Shown here: positions 40,575 to 50,000 of the stretch, piece by piece
Layout of the letters: each line of letters starts with the position of its first letter
Position numbering within the stretch: the first letter of the stretch is position 1
Source of the DNA: Prorocentrum cordatum
Lineage: Eukaryota > Sar > Dinophyceae > Prorocentrales > Prorocentraceae
Assembly: GCA_963575745.1 (NCBI GenBank)
Contig: CAUYUJ010003403.1
Span: 517,815-567,814 of the forward strand
DNA length: 50,000 nt
Direction: 5' to 3'
Notes under the pieces: model-generated
Seen by the model: only the letters and a program-made list of their open reading frames with translations
Databases searched by the model: none
What the model was told of the DNA's origin: nothing
Made by a program: the position numbers and the translations under genes

Positions 40575-40890
40575 GGAATTATTGCAAGGATGTCTCAAGC
40601 GAAACAAGCAATTGTTTGAGGATGTCTCAAACGAAACAAACAATCGAGGATGTCTTAAGCGAAGCGAGAGATTGGTCGAGGATGTCTCAAGCGAAACAAA
40701 CATTTATTCGAGGATATCTCAAGCGAAACAAGCACGCTTTCTCGGGCCTCGATCTTCGACCCTCGGACCTCGATCCTCGATCCTCGGACCTCGCCGCCGT
40801 CGATCCTCGGACCTCGATCCTCGACTCTGGGATCTCGATCCTCGATCCTCGGACTTCGCTTCTCGATCCTCGATCCTCGACTTTCGGTCC
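40575..40890 (+). repeat. 32-bp array (five units) then CTCGATCC block
   Basis: Positions 40575-40735 are 32-bp units. Positions 40740-40890 repeat CCTCGATCCTCGA and TCGGACCTCG, related to the 28400 and 32700 blocks. The order of array then CTCGATCC block repeats the grammar seen elsewhere in the region. Confidence 0.85.
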
Positions 40891-40944
40891 TCTTAACATC
40901 ACCTGTTTCTCCTCCCACATGCTGGCCTCCGGTAGGCAACATTT

Positions 40945-41590
40945 ATAATCCCCCCGCGACCCCGAACTTTCTTATTTGAATACCCCAAGACCCGAATGAC
41001 CCTAATGTCACGAGGCGTGGGTAACTCTGGAATAAATGCAACGAATGCGGGAGGTATCTCTCTGGCTTGCTGCAAAGCGCTTCTCGGACGCCAGTGACAG
41101 AACCTGTATGCGATGCTGGCAAGAGCAGTTCAAAACATTCATCGGGATGGCACCGTTCTTGCACTCAGCCTCCTTCTTTTGTGCGCTCTTGCACAGACGC
41201 GATGCGAGACTTACCGCAGGCAGCTGGATGTGTCTGCAGCGTTTTCCTGTCGTGCGGCACTTTTGTCCACTAGCGCCATTGTTTCTAACAAATACGGAGC
41301 TCCATGGCGAAACCTGATGACTAAAGCCTTCCATATCATAATATGAAGATGGCCCAAACCGCTCCAACGAAACGGTTCTCAACAGAAACGGCTCTCAAGA
41401 TGATCCAAAAAGGCTCCGATGTGGCCCGAGTGACCTCCACGAGGGCGTACAGGGGAGGCCGAAGAGATCGCGTTCATTGATTTTCCTGACATCCTGGGCC
41501 GCCAAGATCACCGAAAGGCGGCCGATCTCACCCCAAGACGGGCGAGCAGGCCCCCGAGAAGGCATAACCAACGACTGCCCAAACTAACCG
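40945..41590. other. Low-repeat interval without a supported gene
   Basis: Open frames of 93 and 124 codons occur on opposite strands over the same bases (41036-41317 plus, 41008-41382 minus). Neither has a motif, so no gene is called. Confidence 0.4.
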
Positions 41591-41594
41591 CATG

Positions 41595-41850
41595 CCGATG
41601 ATAATAAAGGGACCCCACCCCTTCAGTGTTTAGAGTTGATTATCGTCGCCCTATACAAAATTCAAATTGGGCGGCGAGCGCTGAGGCCGAACTTCATTAT
41701 CACCTCGAAACGCTATGTTGAGATAGCAACATCAAGCGATGTTGATATAGCAACATCAAGCGAAGCGATCACACTTTTTCAGGATGTGTCAAGCGAAACC
41801 AATAATTTTGGGAGGCAGACTCAAACGAAACGAGCAATGTTCTTATTATT
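41595..41850 (+). repeat. Leader module copy 3
   Basis: CCGATGATAATAAAGGGACC, then TAGAGTTGATTA, GAGGCCGAACTT, ATCACCTCGAAACG, TTGAGATAGCAACATCAAGC, and two or three diverged 32-bp units with TTTTGGGAGGCAG. The order matches copy 1 at 25709 throughout. TTGATATAGCAACATCAAGC is duplicated within it. No ORF follows; composite repeats do. Confidence 0.85.
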
Positions 41851-41889
41851 CTTCTACTTTCCTCTTCTTCTTTTATATTTCTATCTGTC

Positions 41890-42240
41890 CTCACGCTCGC
41901 CTGAACTTTTTTATCCCTGGGGTTGATTATCCATGGAAAATGAAGCACATGAGCTACCCTACACGAGCACTTAAAAAATCAATTTTCATAAAGCGTTTGT
42001 ACATTAAAATTGATAGATTTGGAACTTTGGATTTCTCCTTTCTTCGTCCTCTTCTTATTATCCTCTTCTTCTTCTTTCTTATTATTCTTGTACTGTATTC
42101 TTCTTCTTTTTTATATTTCTCTCTGTCCCCACGCTCGCCGGAACTTTTTTATCTCTGGGGTTGAGTATCCATGGAAATTGAGGCACATGAGCGACCCTAC
42201 ACGAGCACTTACAAAATACAATTTTCATGAGATATAAGCC
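41890..42240 (+). repeat. Composite repeat, third cluster
   Basis: Two copies starting near 41905 and 42143 with GAACTTTTTTATC, GTTGATTATCCATGG or GTTGAGTATCCATGG, CACATGAGC and ACACGAGCACTTA. A CTT/CTC-rich tract stands in place of the pure CTC microsatellite, so this is a diverged variant. Confidence 0.8.
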
Positions 42241-43230
42241 ATTGTTGAGGATATTTCTATGAAAACTAAACGCCAAGGATGTCTCAAAACGTGCTCGGCT
42301 TGGTCTCCTCTTGATCATCTCTTACTTCGAGATTATGCTGAGGTCTGCTGGGCTACTTTTATTATCTCTCCCTGAACCCCGAACTTTATTATCCCCTAGT
42401 GTTTATTCTCACGGGCATGAGGTTACCTGCAACATCGCCGTGAAACGCAACGCGTATTAGCTCGACAGTGTGCTCCCTGGTCGCAGGTGCATCTGACAGA
42501 CTTGAGCATATGCATAGCCATGTGTACACATGACTCTTCCACGTGTGCATACACCGATGTACTTCGATCGCGCGATCGGCCGAGACCTCTGAGGCTGCGG
42601 ATCGAGCCACCATCACGCCGTCGGATGTCAGCGGGACCGCTCCTGCGGGAAACGGGCCCTGCGCGGACCCCCGGGGGCCCCCCCACGGGCCCGCCCTGGC
42701 TTCGGGTCCTCCGCGCGGTGGGCGACCTGGCGAGCAGGGCGGAAGTTCCCGCCCTGTCCGTCACGCTCCCCTGCTGCCGATCTCCGCCCTGCGTAGCCGC
42801 CGCTGGTTGCGCCGTGTGCTTCTGCGGGCCTGTCTGCCCTGCTCTTCCCTCCGAGGCGGACATTCTCGCTCTGCTGTTCGCCACCGTTTGGGGAGCAAGC
42901 TCGACACCGCTTCAAAGCTAAGGGATCAGCCAACTTGCAGCGGATCCGAAATCAGGACGGGGGCCCGTAGAGGGCGGGCCGGAAACTGGAAAAGGGGCTC
43001 CCTGTTTCCTTGCGTCCGACGGCGGGAACAGAGGCCGCGGCAGCAGCAGTCAGAAAAGAGCCAAGCTTGCGAAACAATCGCATCGAGGGCGAGCAGGCCC
43101 AGAACTACGACTTTTTTTTGCGCTGCCCTGTCGTGACGGGGACGGGAGGTGCTTGCCCCCCCCTCCGCCCGTCAACTCGGCCTCACCCTCTCCCCTTTCG
43201 GCACAGCAAGGGGCGCAGAGGCTACGAGAA
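42241..43230. other. No firmly supported gene
   Basis: One isolated 32-bp-like unit lies near 42278. From 42490 to 43130 open frames of 100-197 codons overlap on both strands. The plus frame at 42690-42920 has a Cys/Ala/Leu-rich run, but no motif. Confidence 0.35.
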
Positions 43231-43695
43231 GGAGGAGGAGGAGGAGGAGCAGGAGGAGGAGGAGCAGGAGGAGTAGGAGGAGGAGGAGGAAAAGGAGCGC
43301 GGAGGCTAAGAGGAGGGGGGCGAGGAGGAGGAGGAGGAGGAGGGTAAGGACAAGGACATCCGCATAAAAGGGGGTGCCACGTCCAGACATTTACGCAAGT
43401 GTCTGGCGCACGTCTGCCAACATCCCCTGCGATTGGTTGTGCAGCAGCCCTGCCTTCTCGCTAGGGCCGGCAGGGGGCACACCACGTTGCTCAAGGGCTC
43501 CGAGGTGGCCCCGTAAGAGAGGCTCGCCACCTTGCGTTGACGAGTCCCTGCGGGTCAGTGCGGGAGGAGGAGGAGGAGGAGGAGGAGGAGGAGGAGGAGG
43601 AGGAGGAGGGAGGAGGAGGAGGGAGGAGGAGGAGGAGGAGGAGGGAGGAGGAGGAGGAGGGAGGAGGAGGAGCGAGGAGGAGGAGGAGCCAGCGT
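43230..43695. repeat. Two (GGA)n tracts
   Basis: Positions 43230-43345 and 43560-43695 are GGA/GGAGC repeats, separated by 215 bp without a gene. Glu, Gly and Arg runs in the frames are artefacts. Confidence 0.9.
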
Positions 43696-43852
43696 GGAGC
43701 AGCCTGCGTGACAAGGGGTTCGAGCTGGGGCCCCACCCTCTCCCCACCCTTTCGGCACGGAAGAGAGCGCGGAGGCCAACACCTGAGCATGTTTGTTCGT
43801 ACGTCAGGTTCGTGTCGTGACGACCCCGGCGTTGGTTCCTGACACCGCGCTG

Positions 43853-43956
43853 GATCGTTCAACCTTGAACGATCGGCCGTCTCCGCAACGTCCGATCGTT
43901 CAACATCGACCGATTCTGGGCCGCCGTCGGCGTTCAACGTTGAACGTCGGCGGCGG
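43853..43956. repeat. Two strong inverted repeats sharing CGTTCAA
   Basis: 43853-43874 is a perfect 10-bp-arm hairpin with a two-base loop (GATCGTTCAA, CC, TTGAACGATC). 43921-43956 is an 18-bp-arm palindrome with no loop and two mismatches, centred on AACGTT. A half-site CGATCGTTCAAC lies between them at about 43893. They could be protein-binding palindromes or cruciforms. Confidence 0.85.
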
Positions 43957-44959
43957 GGTCGCCGCCGGTCGACACGACGCGAACCTACCGTAGGGTGGAG
44001 GGCCCAGGGTGACATCCATATGGGCTTTAGCACTTCGAACATCAATCCGTCTCGTGACTCACCTTTTGCAGATTCGAACCTCGCAGACCCGTCGAAACAG
44101 CTTTACCCTTTGCCCTCCAGCCAAAGAAACTGCTCGGAACGCAAGGCTCAGGGGTGGAGCGGGGCGGAGCGGAGCGGCGCCGATGTCGCCCATGAGGGCG
44201 TCCGGTGTAGGGAACGGCGGGTGCGCTGGGGCGCCTCAGTTCAGAACTCGGTCCTCGGCCTGCGTCTAAGGAGGGGAGGAGCTAACGCGGAGCAGCCTGT
44301 GTTGGAAGGGTTTCGAGCTGGGGCCCTGGCGCGAGGGGGGGCGGGAAGGAGAGCGCAAGGGAGCAACGGGGGAAGGAGGGAGAGAGGGAGGCCGAATGTT
44401 CTTGCTCGGTTGAGCGAGGGGAGGGGGACAGATAAGCTCGCTCGCTCTCGAGACAGGGAGAGGACAGGAGGCTGACGGGGCGCAGGAAGGGGGGCAGGGC
44501 GAGGAGGGGGAAGCAGCCTTCTAATCAGGCCTCCCGCCTCTTCGATGGCATGGCGTGGCGCATACCCAAACATACGATGACCTGTTTTATCCAATACGCG
44601 GTCCCTGGTAGTCCTGGTTCCGCTTCTCATGCCGAGCCGTTGCTTGACGGTCCCGGGACCCGGTGACCGCCAGCGACCTCCCGCCCTGGACTGCTGAGCA
44701 CGGCGCGAGCGTGTCTGGGCGCGCGTGCTGGGCCTTCGCCGACCCCCCGGGGAGCCGAGGCGCGGGACGCGGCGGCCTTCGGAGATCCTGCGCCGCTCGC
44801 GGGCGCGACCGCGGCGCCGGCGGGCGCGCCCGCACTCGCGGCGGCCAGCGGAGGGCCCGAGCCGCTCGTCGCCGAGCCCGCGGCGGGCGCGGGCGCAGCC
44901 GCTGCCGCGGCGGGCGCAGGCGCGGGCGCCACGGCACGTTCCGGCGATGCCCAGGGAAC

Positions 44960-45235
44960 CCCAAAAGACGCGCCCCCTCCTGGCCCCCTCCCGCCTCCTC
45001 CCAGCCCAACCCCGCCTCCCCCCACCTCCTCCAGTCCGTTTCCTCCTCCTCCCTCTGCCTCCTCCTCTCCCTCGTCTCTCCTCCTCCTCCTCCTCCTCCT
45101 CCTACTCCTCCTCCTCCTCCTCCTCCTCCTCCTCCTCCTCCTCCTCCTCCTCTTCGTCCTGCTTCTCCTGCTCCTCCTCCTCCTCGTCCTCCTCCTCTCC
45201 CTCCGAGGGGGAGGAGGGGGGGCGGGTGGGACAGT
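44960..45235. repeat. (TCC)n tract
   Basis: CTCC-rich sequence becoming pure TCC/CTC from about 45079 to 45215. Long Ser, Pro or Arg ORFs on both strands here are artefacts. The preceding 44050-44950 is GC-rich with no assignable gene. Confidence 0.88.
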
Positions 45236-45249
45236 TGGAGAGGAGGTGC

Positions 45250-46230
45250 GGTGTGGTTGTCGTCTTCGCGGTGCGATTGCCGCCGCGTGTCGCCACGCTG
45301 GGTGCTTCTGTTGGCGCTTGCGCGGTAGGCAGCGTCTGCGAGTGTCGCCCCGTCGCGAAGCCAGACCTGTCGGTCGTGGACCGCGGGCGGCTGGCTCGCA
45401 GTGGCCTCTACGCTCAGGCGGGCCTGCCAGCCCGTCCGCATCGCACCTGGCAAAGCCACGCTGCGCTGGCGCTCGTCGTCGGCCGCTCGTCACCCCGCGA
45501 CGCATCGCGGGTGTTGTTCCGCGCTTTGGGTACGTACCCTCCGGGGTCTCCTCGGGCGTTCCCGCCCTCTGCCACGTCCGTGGATTGAGGCCGGTGTCTC
45601 AAGTGGGGGCAGTCGATGCGTCGGCGGGCGGCGCCGAGACTGACGCTTTCGACCTGCCCCTTCCGCCCTCCATACCACGGTCAGTTATACGCGATGGGTG
45701 ATCAGCTGCCCCTCTGGTGGAGGGGCCCCTTTTGCTACAATCTCTCTGGGGAGTCGCACAGGGGGCGTGCTGGTAGCGGCCCCAACTCTCTCCGCCTCCT
45801 TGGAAGATCTCGAAGGAGCTGATATGGCCTCGTACGACGGATTCCCCGGGCTTTACTTGGCCGTGCGAGCGCCGCTTATATGGGAGCCGCTGCCCTCGCT
45901 CTCAGCACTCTCGCCGAGGTGGACGATCCAGACAGGCCAGAGGGCCCCGCTAGCGACCCCTGGCCCTCCCTGGGGCCTTCTCAGGCGTTCCCAGGCGGGG
46001 GAGCGTCGCGAACTGAAGACTTGGCATGGTGACCGCCGTGGGCCGAAGGCCGACAGTCCCGCGTCCCTCCTCCTGCCTCCCCCGCGCCTCTCCCGAAGGC
46101 GCCCACGGTGCCGCGAGGGTGGTGGCGCGGAGGGGAAGACGATTACGAACATTGTTTCGTTAAGAACATGTGGCGACAATGCCCTCATCGTCGTCGTCTA
46201 CGTCGACGACGACCACGACGCCGACGCCGA
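45250..46230 (+). pseudogene. Possible broken gene, unknown
   Basis: Plus-strand protein-like pieces follow in order over different frames. About 45360-45588 includes SVVDRGRLARSGLYAQAG. About 45740-45860 has RTGGVLVAAPTLSASLEDLE and MASYDGFPGLYLA. About 45860-46030 has ASAAYMGAAALALSTLAEVD and a Pro/Ser tail. At least two indels are needed. No family is recognised. Confidence 0.28.
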
Positions 46231-46269
46231 CGACGAAAACGATCAGGAGATGGCCGCCGCTGGCCCCGC

Positions 46270-46395
46270 ACCTCCTCCTCCTCCTCCTCCTCATCCTCCT
46301 CCTTCTCCTCCTCGTTTTCGTTCTCCTCCTCCTCCTCCTCCTCGTCCTACTCCTCCTCCTCCTCCTCCGCCTCATCCTCCCCCTCCTCCGTTATT
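46270..46395. repeat. (TCC)n tract
   Basis: TCC/TTC repeats with one TTTTCG interruption, following a (GTC/GAC) stretch at about 46180-46230. Confidence 0.88.
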
Positions 46396-48000
46396 CTTCC
46401 GTCTAGGTAACCTTTGCCTGTCGCACCCCGAGGCCAATTTTTTGGGGCGGGCTGGGCGTTTCGCCCGACCCTGAAGCTAAAATCTTGGCAACAGCTTCGC
46501 GTATGGAGGGCGGGCCGATTTGAAAATGTGGCTCTAGCGTGGGCGCCGCGCACATTCTCTTAAACAGAGTGTATGCGCTTCACGGATCGAGGGCGGTTCC
46601 TTTTCAACATGTGGCTCTCGCCTTTGTGCCTCGAACGTTCGTTTTGAACATCTGCAAGAGTTTCACGAAGTCCCGTGATCAACGTACCAGAAACGCTTGT
46701 CTTGGAGGGATTCTGGATTATGAGGGTGCAACCGTTGCGTTGATTCGCGGTGTCGAATTCCCAGGAATGGCGTTCTGGCGCGATTCAGCATCGTCAAAAC
46801 GCAACAGTTAGGTTGATCCGTGGTGCCGGAATCCTGAGAACAATGTTATGGCCTGCTTCAGGGTTTCCAAGGGTCGTCTTCCAGCAGGTTTGTTCCCTCA
46901 GAGGAAAATGAACCATTCTAGGGGCCTATGAAGAGGGAGCTTGGAAAAAAAGGGTTTATTCCAACATCGTTGATGACTCGTGGGTTTACACTGGTTTTCT
47001 TCCTCCTCCTCCTCCTCCGATTCTTCCCCCTCCTCCATCCCCACCTCCTTCTCACCTACCCATTTCTGCCCTCCTTCTCCTCCCCTTCCTCCTGTCAAAG
47101 TGGTGATTTTTTGTTAATGATTCGGACCTGCCCACCCAGGCGCTTCGCATAGTGCGCCACAAGCCAACATGACGTTGTGTGGTGTCTCTTTGTTTTCGAA
47201 TTTTCAACATATATATATGATATATGTCTGTATGAAAAATACAACGATACACATTACAGACCTGTCCGCCAGCACGCGTCGCGCGTTTGTCCGCCTGGTT
47301 TGTCTATAAAAACGCATGCCAGCGTGAAGACCGAATCGGTGGCCGACCATGGCCAACTTTCTTCTCCAAGCCAGCATGGCAATTTCCCGAAAGTGGAGGC
47401 AATTTAACTCGCCACCCGCCCGCGCGCGTTCTGCGCGGCGTCGCAATGGTAACGCGCGAAGCCGCTTACTAACCAGGATAATCCGATCAATGACCACTAG
47501 GAAGTGATGGTGTTTTCCAAACCGTCATGACGACTTTCACAATGTGAGCGCGTCTGGGGAGCAGTTGACCTGCCACGCCATGATTACTTTTTTCTTTGGT
47601 TCACACCACAGAACTCACCATGCGCGAGCGTGGAGGGTTCTGCACTGCGGTCCAAGAAGACCTACACCATAACCGACCTTAAATGTGACATCCAATAGCG
47701 AACCGCTAATCATTCACTGTGCTTCCCCAGTCGATATGGAGATTCTTCTACCGTCCATCGCGCAACTATACGTCCGACTCGATGTCAACTTGGAAAGCTA
47801 GCCGGGCCAGCACCAATTGTTCAAGTCGGCCCCCAGGACAACGTGGCGAATCGAAAGCTGCGAACAATCCAAAGCTCCCCAAGCGCGCGTTCGAGCGCAG
47901 AGCGATGTATTACTCATGGTAGGAAACGCGCAAGTACACGTGCTAACGGGGAAAACTTGGCAATTGAACCGGTCACCGCTATGGGTCCCCTGTAGCCACT
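46395..48000. other. Mixed-composition stretch without a supported gene
   Basis: Weak internal duplications are visible: ATGTGGCTCT near 46527 and 46608; GTTGATTCGCGGTGTCG near 46739 and a diverged copy near 46812. No ORF over 100 codons is convincing and no RNA gene was recognised. Confidence 0.45.
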
Positions 48001-48009
48001 GGAACACGG

Positions 48010-50000
48010 GGCGCGGCGCGCCCCCCCCAAACAAAAATGCCCCCCTACTCCTGCTGCTGCGCGGTCGAGCACAAGAAAGACGCTCCGCGCCCCCCCCCCC
48101 CCCGCGACGCGGGCTCGGTAGCGGTGGGGCGCGGCGAAGCTGGCGGAGGGTGGCGCGGCGCGCTCTCCTGCCGCGCCGCCTGCTCCTGCTAGAACGCGGC
48201 GAGGCGTAGAGGAGGGTCGCGGCGCGCCCCCTGCAATGCTGGCATATCAAAGGCACGTGGCGGGGGCGGGCGGGCGCGGCGCGCGCCCCCGCAATGCCGG
48301 CCTGCTCCTGCTTGGAGGCGGCGAGGCAGAAGAGCCGGCGAGGCGCGCCCCCCTGCAATGCTGGCATATCAATGCCAGGGCGCGGCGAAGCAGGCGGGGG
48401 GGGGGCGGCGCGCGCCCCCCCGCCCCTCTGCAGCGCTGACCAAATCTTTCTACGGCGCGGCGAGGAAAATGGAGGGCGCGCGGCGCGTTCCGCCGCCGTG
48501 CTCGCGTCGCAATGGCAGGGCGCCACGGAGCAGGCGGGCGTGGTCGCGGCGCGCCCCCTTACAGCGCGAGCCCATTCCTGCCGGGGCGCGGCGAGGCATG
48601 AGAGCGGGGGCGGCGCGCCCCCATTGCGCTTGCATGTATGTATGTGTATATATATGTATATATATACATATATAAAAGGGGAGGGGGGGGCGGGGGGAGG
48701 GGGGCGAACGGCGCGCCCCCTTGCAGCGCGTGCCTGCCCGCGCCAAGATTCGGCAGTGCAGCGCGCGGGGCGCGGCGCGCTCCTTCCCCCCTTTTCCCCG
48801 CCCCTCACTGGCGCAAGGCCCCCCCCCCCCCCGCGCCCCCCCTCGCAAGGGCGGTCTATTCCTACAGCGGGGGCGGCCAGGCAAAGGGGGGGGGCGCGGC
48901 GCGCCCGGCCATGACGCGCGCTGACGCGTCCACGGCTTGGCCAAGGTCGGAGGAAGAACCCCCCCCCCCCCTCAAGCGCAAGCCTGCCCCTGCCAGGACG
49001 CGGCGAGGCAAGAGAGGTGGCGCGGCGAGACCCCCCGCCGCGCCTGCCCCCTCATGGCGGGGCGCGGCGCCGCAGACGGACGCGGGCGCGGCGCGCCCCC
49101 GGGCGATGCTGGCCCGCTCCTGCTAGGTCGCAGCAAAGGAGGGGGCGCGGCGAGGCAGCGGGCGGGGTCGCGGCGCCCCCCCCCCCTGCAACGCTGGCTG
49201 ATCAGCGCGCGGCGAAGCAAGCGGGTGGGGGCGCGTCGCGAACCCCGGCCGCCAGGGCGCGCCGCGCCTGCCTGGGCGTGACGGCGCAGGACTTGGGGCG
49301 CAGCGCGCCCCCTTGCCCCCCTGCAGTGCCGGCGCGTTCGTGGCGCGGCGCGGCGAAGCCGACGGATGGGCGCGCGGCGCGCCCCAGGCAACGCCTGGCG
49401 CGCGCCGTCTAGGGCGCGGCGAAGCAGAAGAGGGGGCGTGGCGCGCCCCCCTGCAACGCTGGCGCACGAATGGCAGGACGCAGCGAAGCATGCGAAGGGC
49501 GGGGGGCGGGGGGAAGGGCGCCCCGGCAGCGCTGGCCACGGGCGGGGCAACGGAGGGCGGGGGCGGCGGGGGGGCCGTGCGCCCCCCTGCGACGCTGGCA
49601 GCTCAGATGCATTGCGCGACAAAGCAGGCAGAGGGAGGCGAGGCACATTCGCGCGCGAGGGCGCGGCGAGGCAAGCAATGCCGTCTTGTCCATGGTAGGG
49701 CGCGGCCAACCAGGCGGAGGGGGGCGCGGCGCGCGCGCCCGCCCCGCAGCGCCGGCTCACTCCCCGCAGCGCTGGACCACTCCTGCCAGCGAGCTGCGAT
49801 GCAACCGGGAAGGCCGCGGGGGCGCGGCGACGCCCCCGCCCCCTCCTTGCAGGGCTCGCTCTTAAATTATATAAAGCGCGACGACGCGCGCCCCCCCCCC
49901 TTCCCGTCTGCAGCGCTGGCCCGCTCCCGGTCGGGCGCGGCGCCGCAGAAACAGCGACAGAAAAAGAAGGCGCGGCGCGCGCCCCTGCGGCGCGGGGCCA
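48010..50000. repeat. GC-rich tandem array running off the window
   Basis: About 20 diverged units of roughly 80-110 bp. Each holds a GC-only block (GGCGCGGCGCGCCCCC), then CTGCAATGCTGGC or a variant, then TCCTGCCAGGGCGCGGCG, AAGCAGGCGGAG. The GC block is partly self-complementary. A TATATA stretch interrupts near 48630-48675 and a short one near 49865. Overlapping ORFs on both strands (up to 336 codons) follow the repeat and have no motif. Confidence 0.8.

Noticed and set aside
44060-44160. GAGGTTCGAATCT on the minus strand, like a tRNA T-arm
   Set aside because: The T-stem does not pair and no anticodon or acceptor stem can be placed.
46185-46240. YVDDD in a plus frame, like the RT motif YxDD
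   Set aside because: It comes from GTCGTC/GACGAC trinucleotides, and no other RT motif is found on either side.
47798-48808. 336-codon minus-strand ORF in the GC-rich array
   Set aside because: Frames are open on both strands, the sequence repeats with the array, and no motif is present.

Overview
The window reads as nuclear DNA of a dinoflagellate. No species is claimed. The main evidence is two close and one weaker relict of the dinoflagellate trans-spliced leader (around 26083, 30837 and 32130). Also consistent are GC-rich coding bias, very low density of recognisable host genes, a degenerate LINE with endonuclease, reverse transcriptase and RNase H, and a large share of simple and tandem repeats. 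No rRNA, tRNA, CRISPR or bacterial operon structure was seen.

Layout. 1-5.9 kb: GC-rich DNA with remains of minus-strand genes broken by frameshifts (about 1.74-2.56 kb and 4.49-5.56 kb) and a foldback repeat at 3571-3690. 6.24-13.83 kb: a 6.9-kb LINE lying between two (CT)n tracts, with AP-endonuclease, RT, zinc knuckle and RNase H in four frame-shifted segments. 13.8-25.7 kb: mostly repeats, with a Lys/Glu-rich minus-strand ORF (14702-15568), a broken minus-strand gene at 19.3-21.6 kb and a smaller one at 23.5-24.2 kb. 25.7-42.3 kb: the most unusual region. Here ORFs are embedded in arrays of a 32-bp repeat that always runs in the same direction as the ORFs. A leader module occurs three times, and three ORFs have a relict spliced leader upstream followed by the same eight bases. 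The larger proteins are a DDE-transposase-like protein and a Ulp1/C48-like cysteine protease. 42.3-50 kb: GGA/TCC tracts, two strong hairpins at 43.85-43.96 kb, one doubtful gene remnant, and a GC-rich tandem array that runs off the end.

How the parts may work together. The LINE is a self-contained element. The 25.7-42.3 kb block looks like a family of repeat-rich gene cassettes, probably a large transposon or retroposed transposon genes: small acidic or KRPA-type proteins, then transposase-like and protease-like proteins. The arrays may be introns or spacers. Many ORFs change frame, some at homopolymers, so the sequence is either decayed or carries assembly indels. The two explanations cannot be separated from this window alone.
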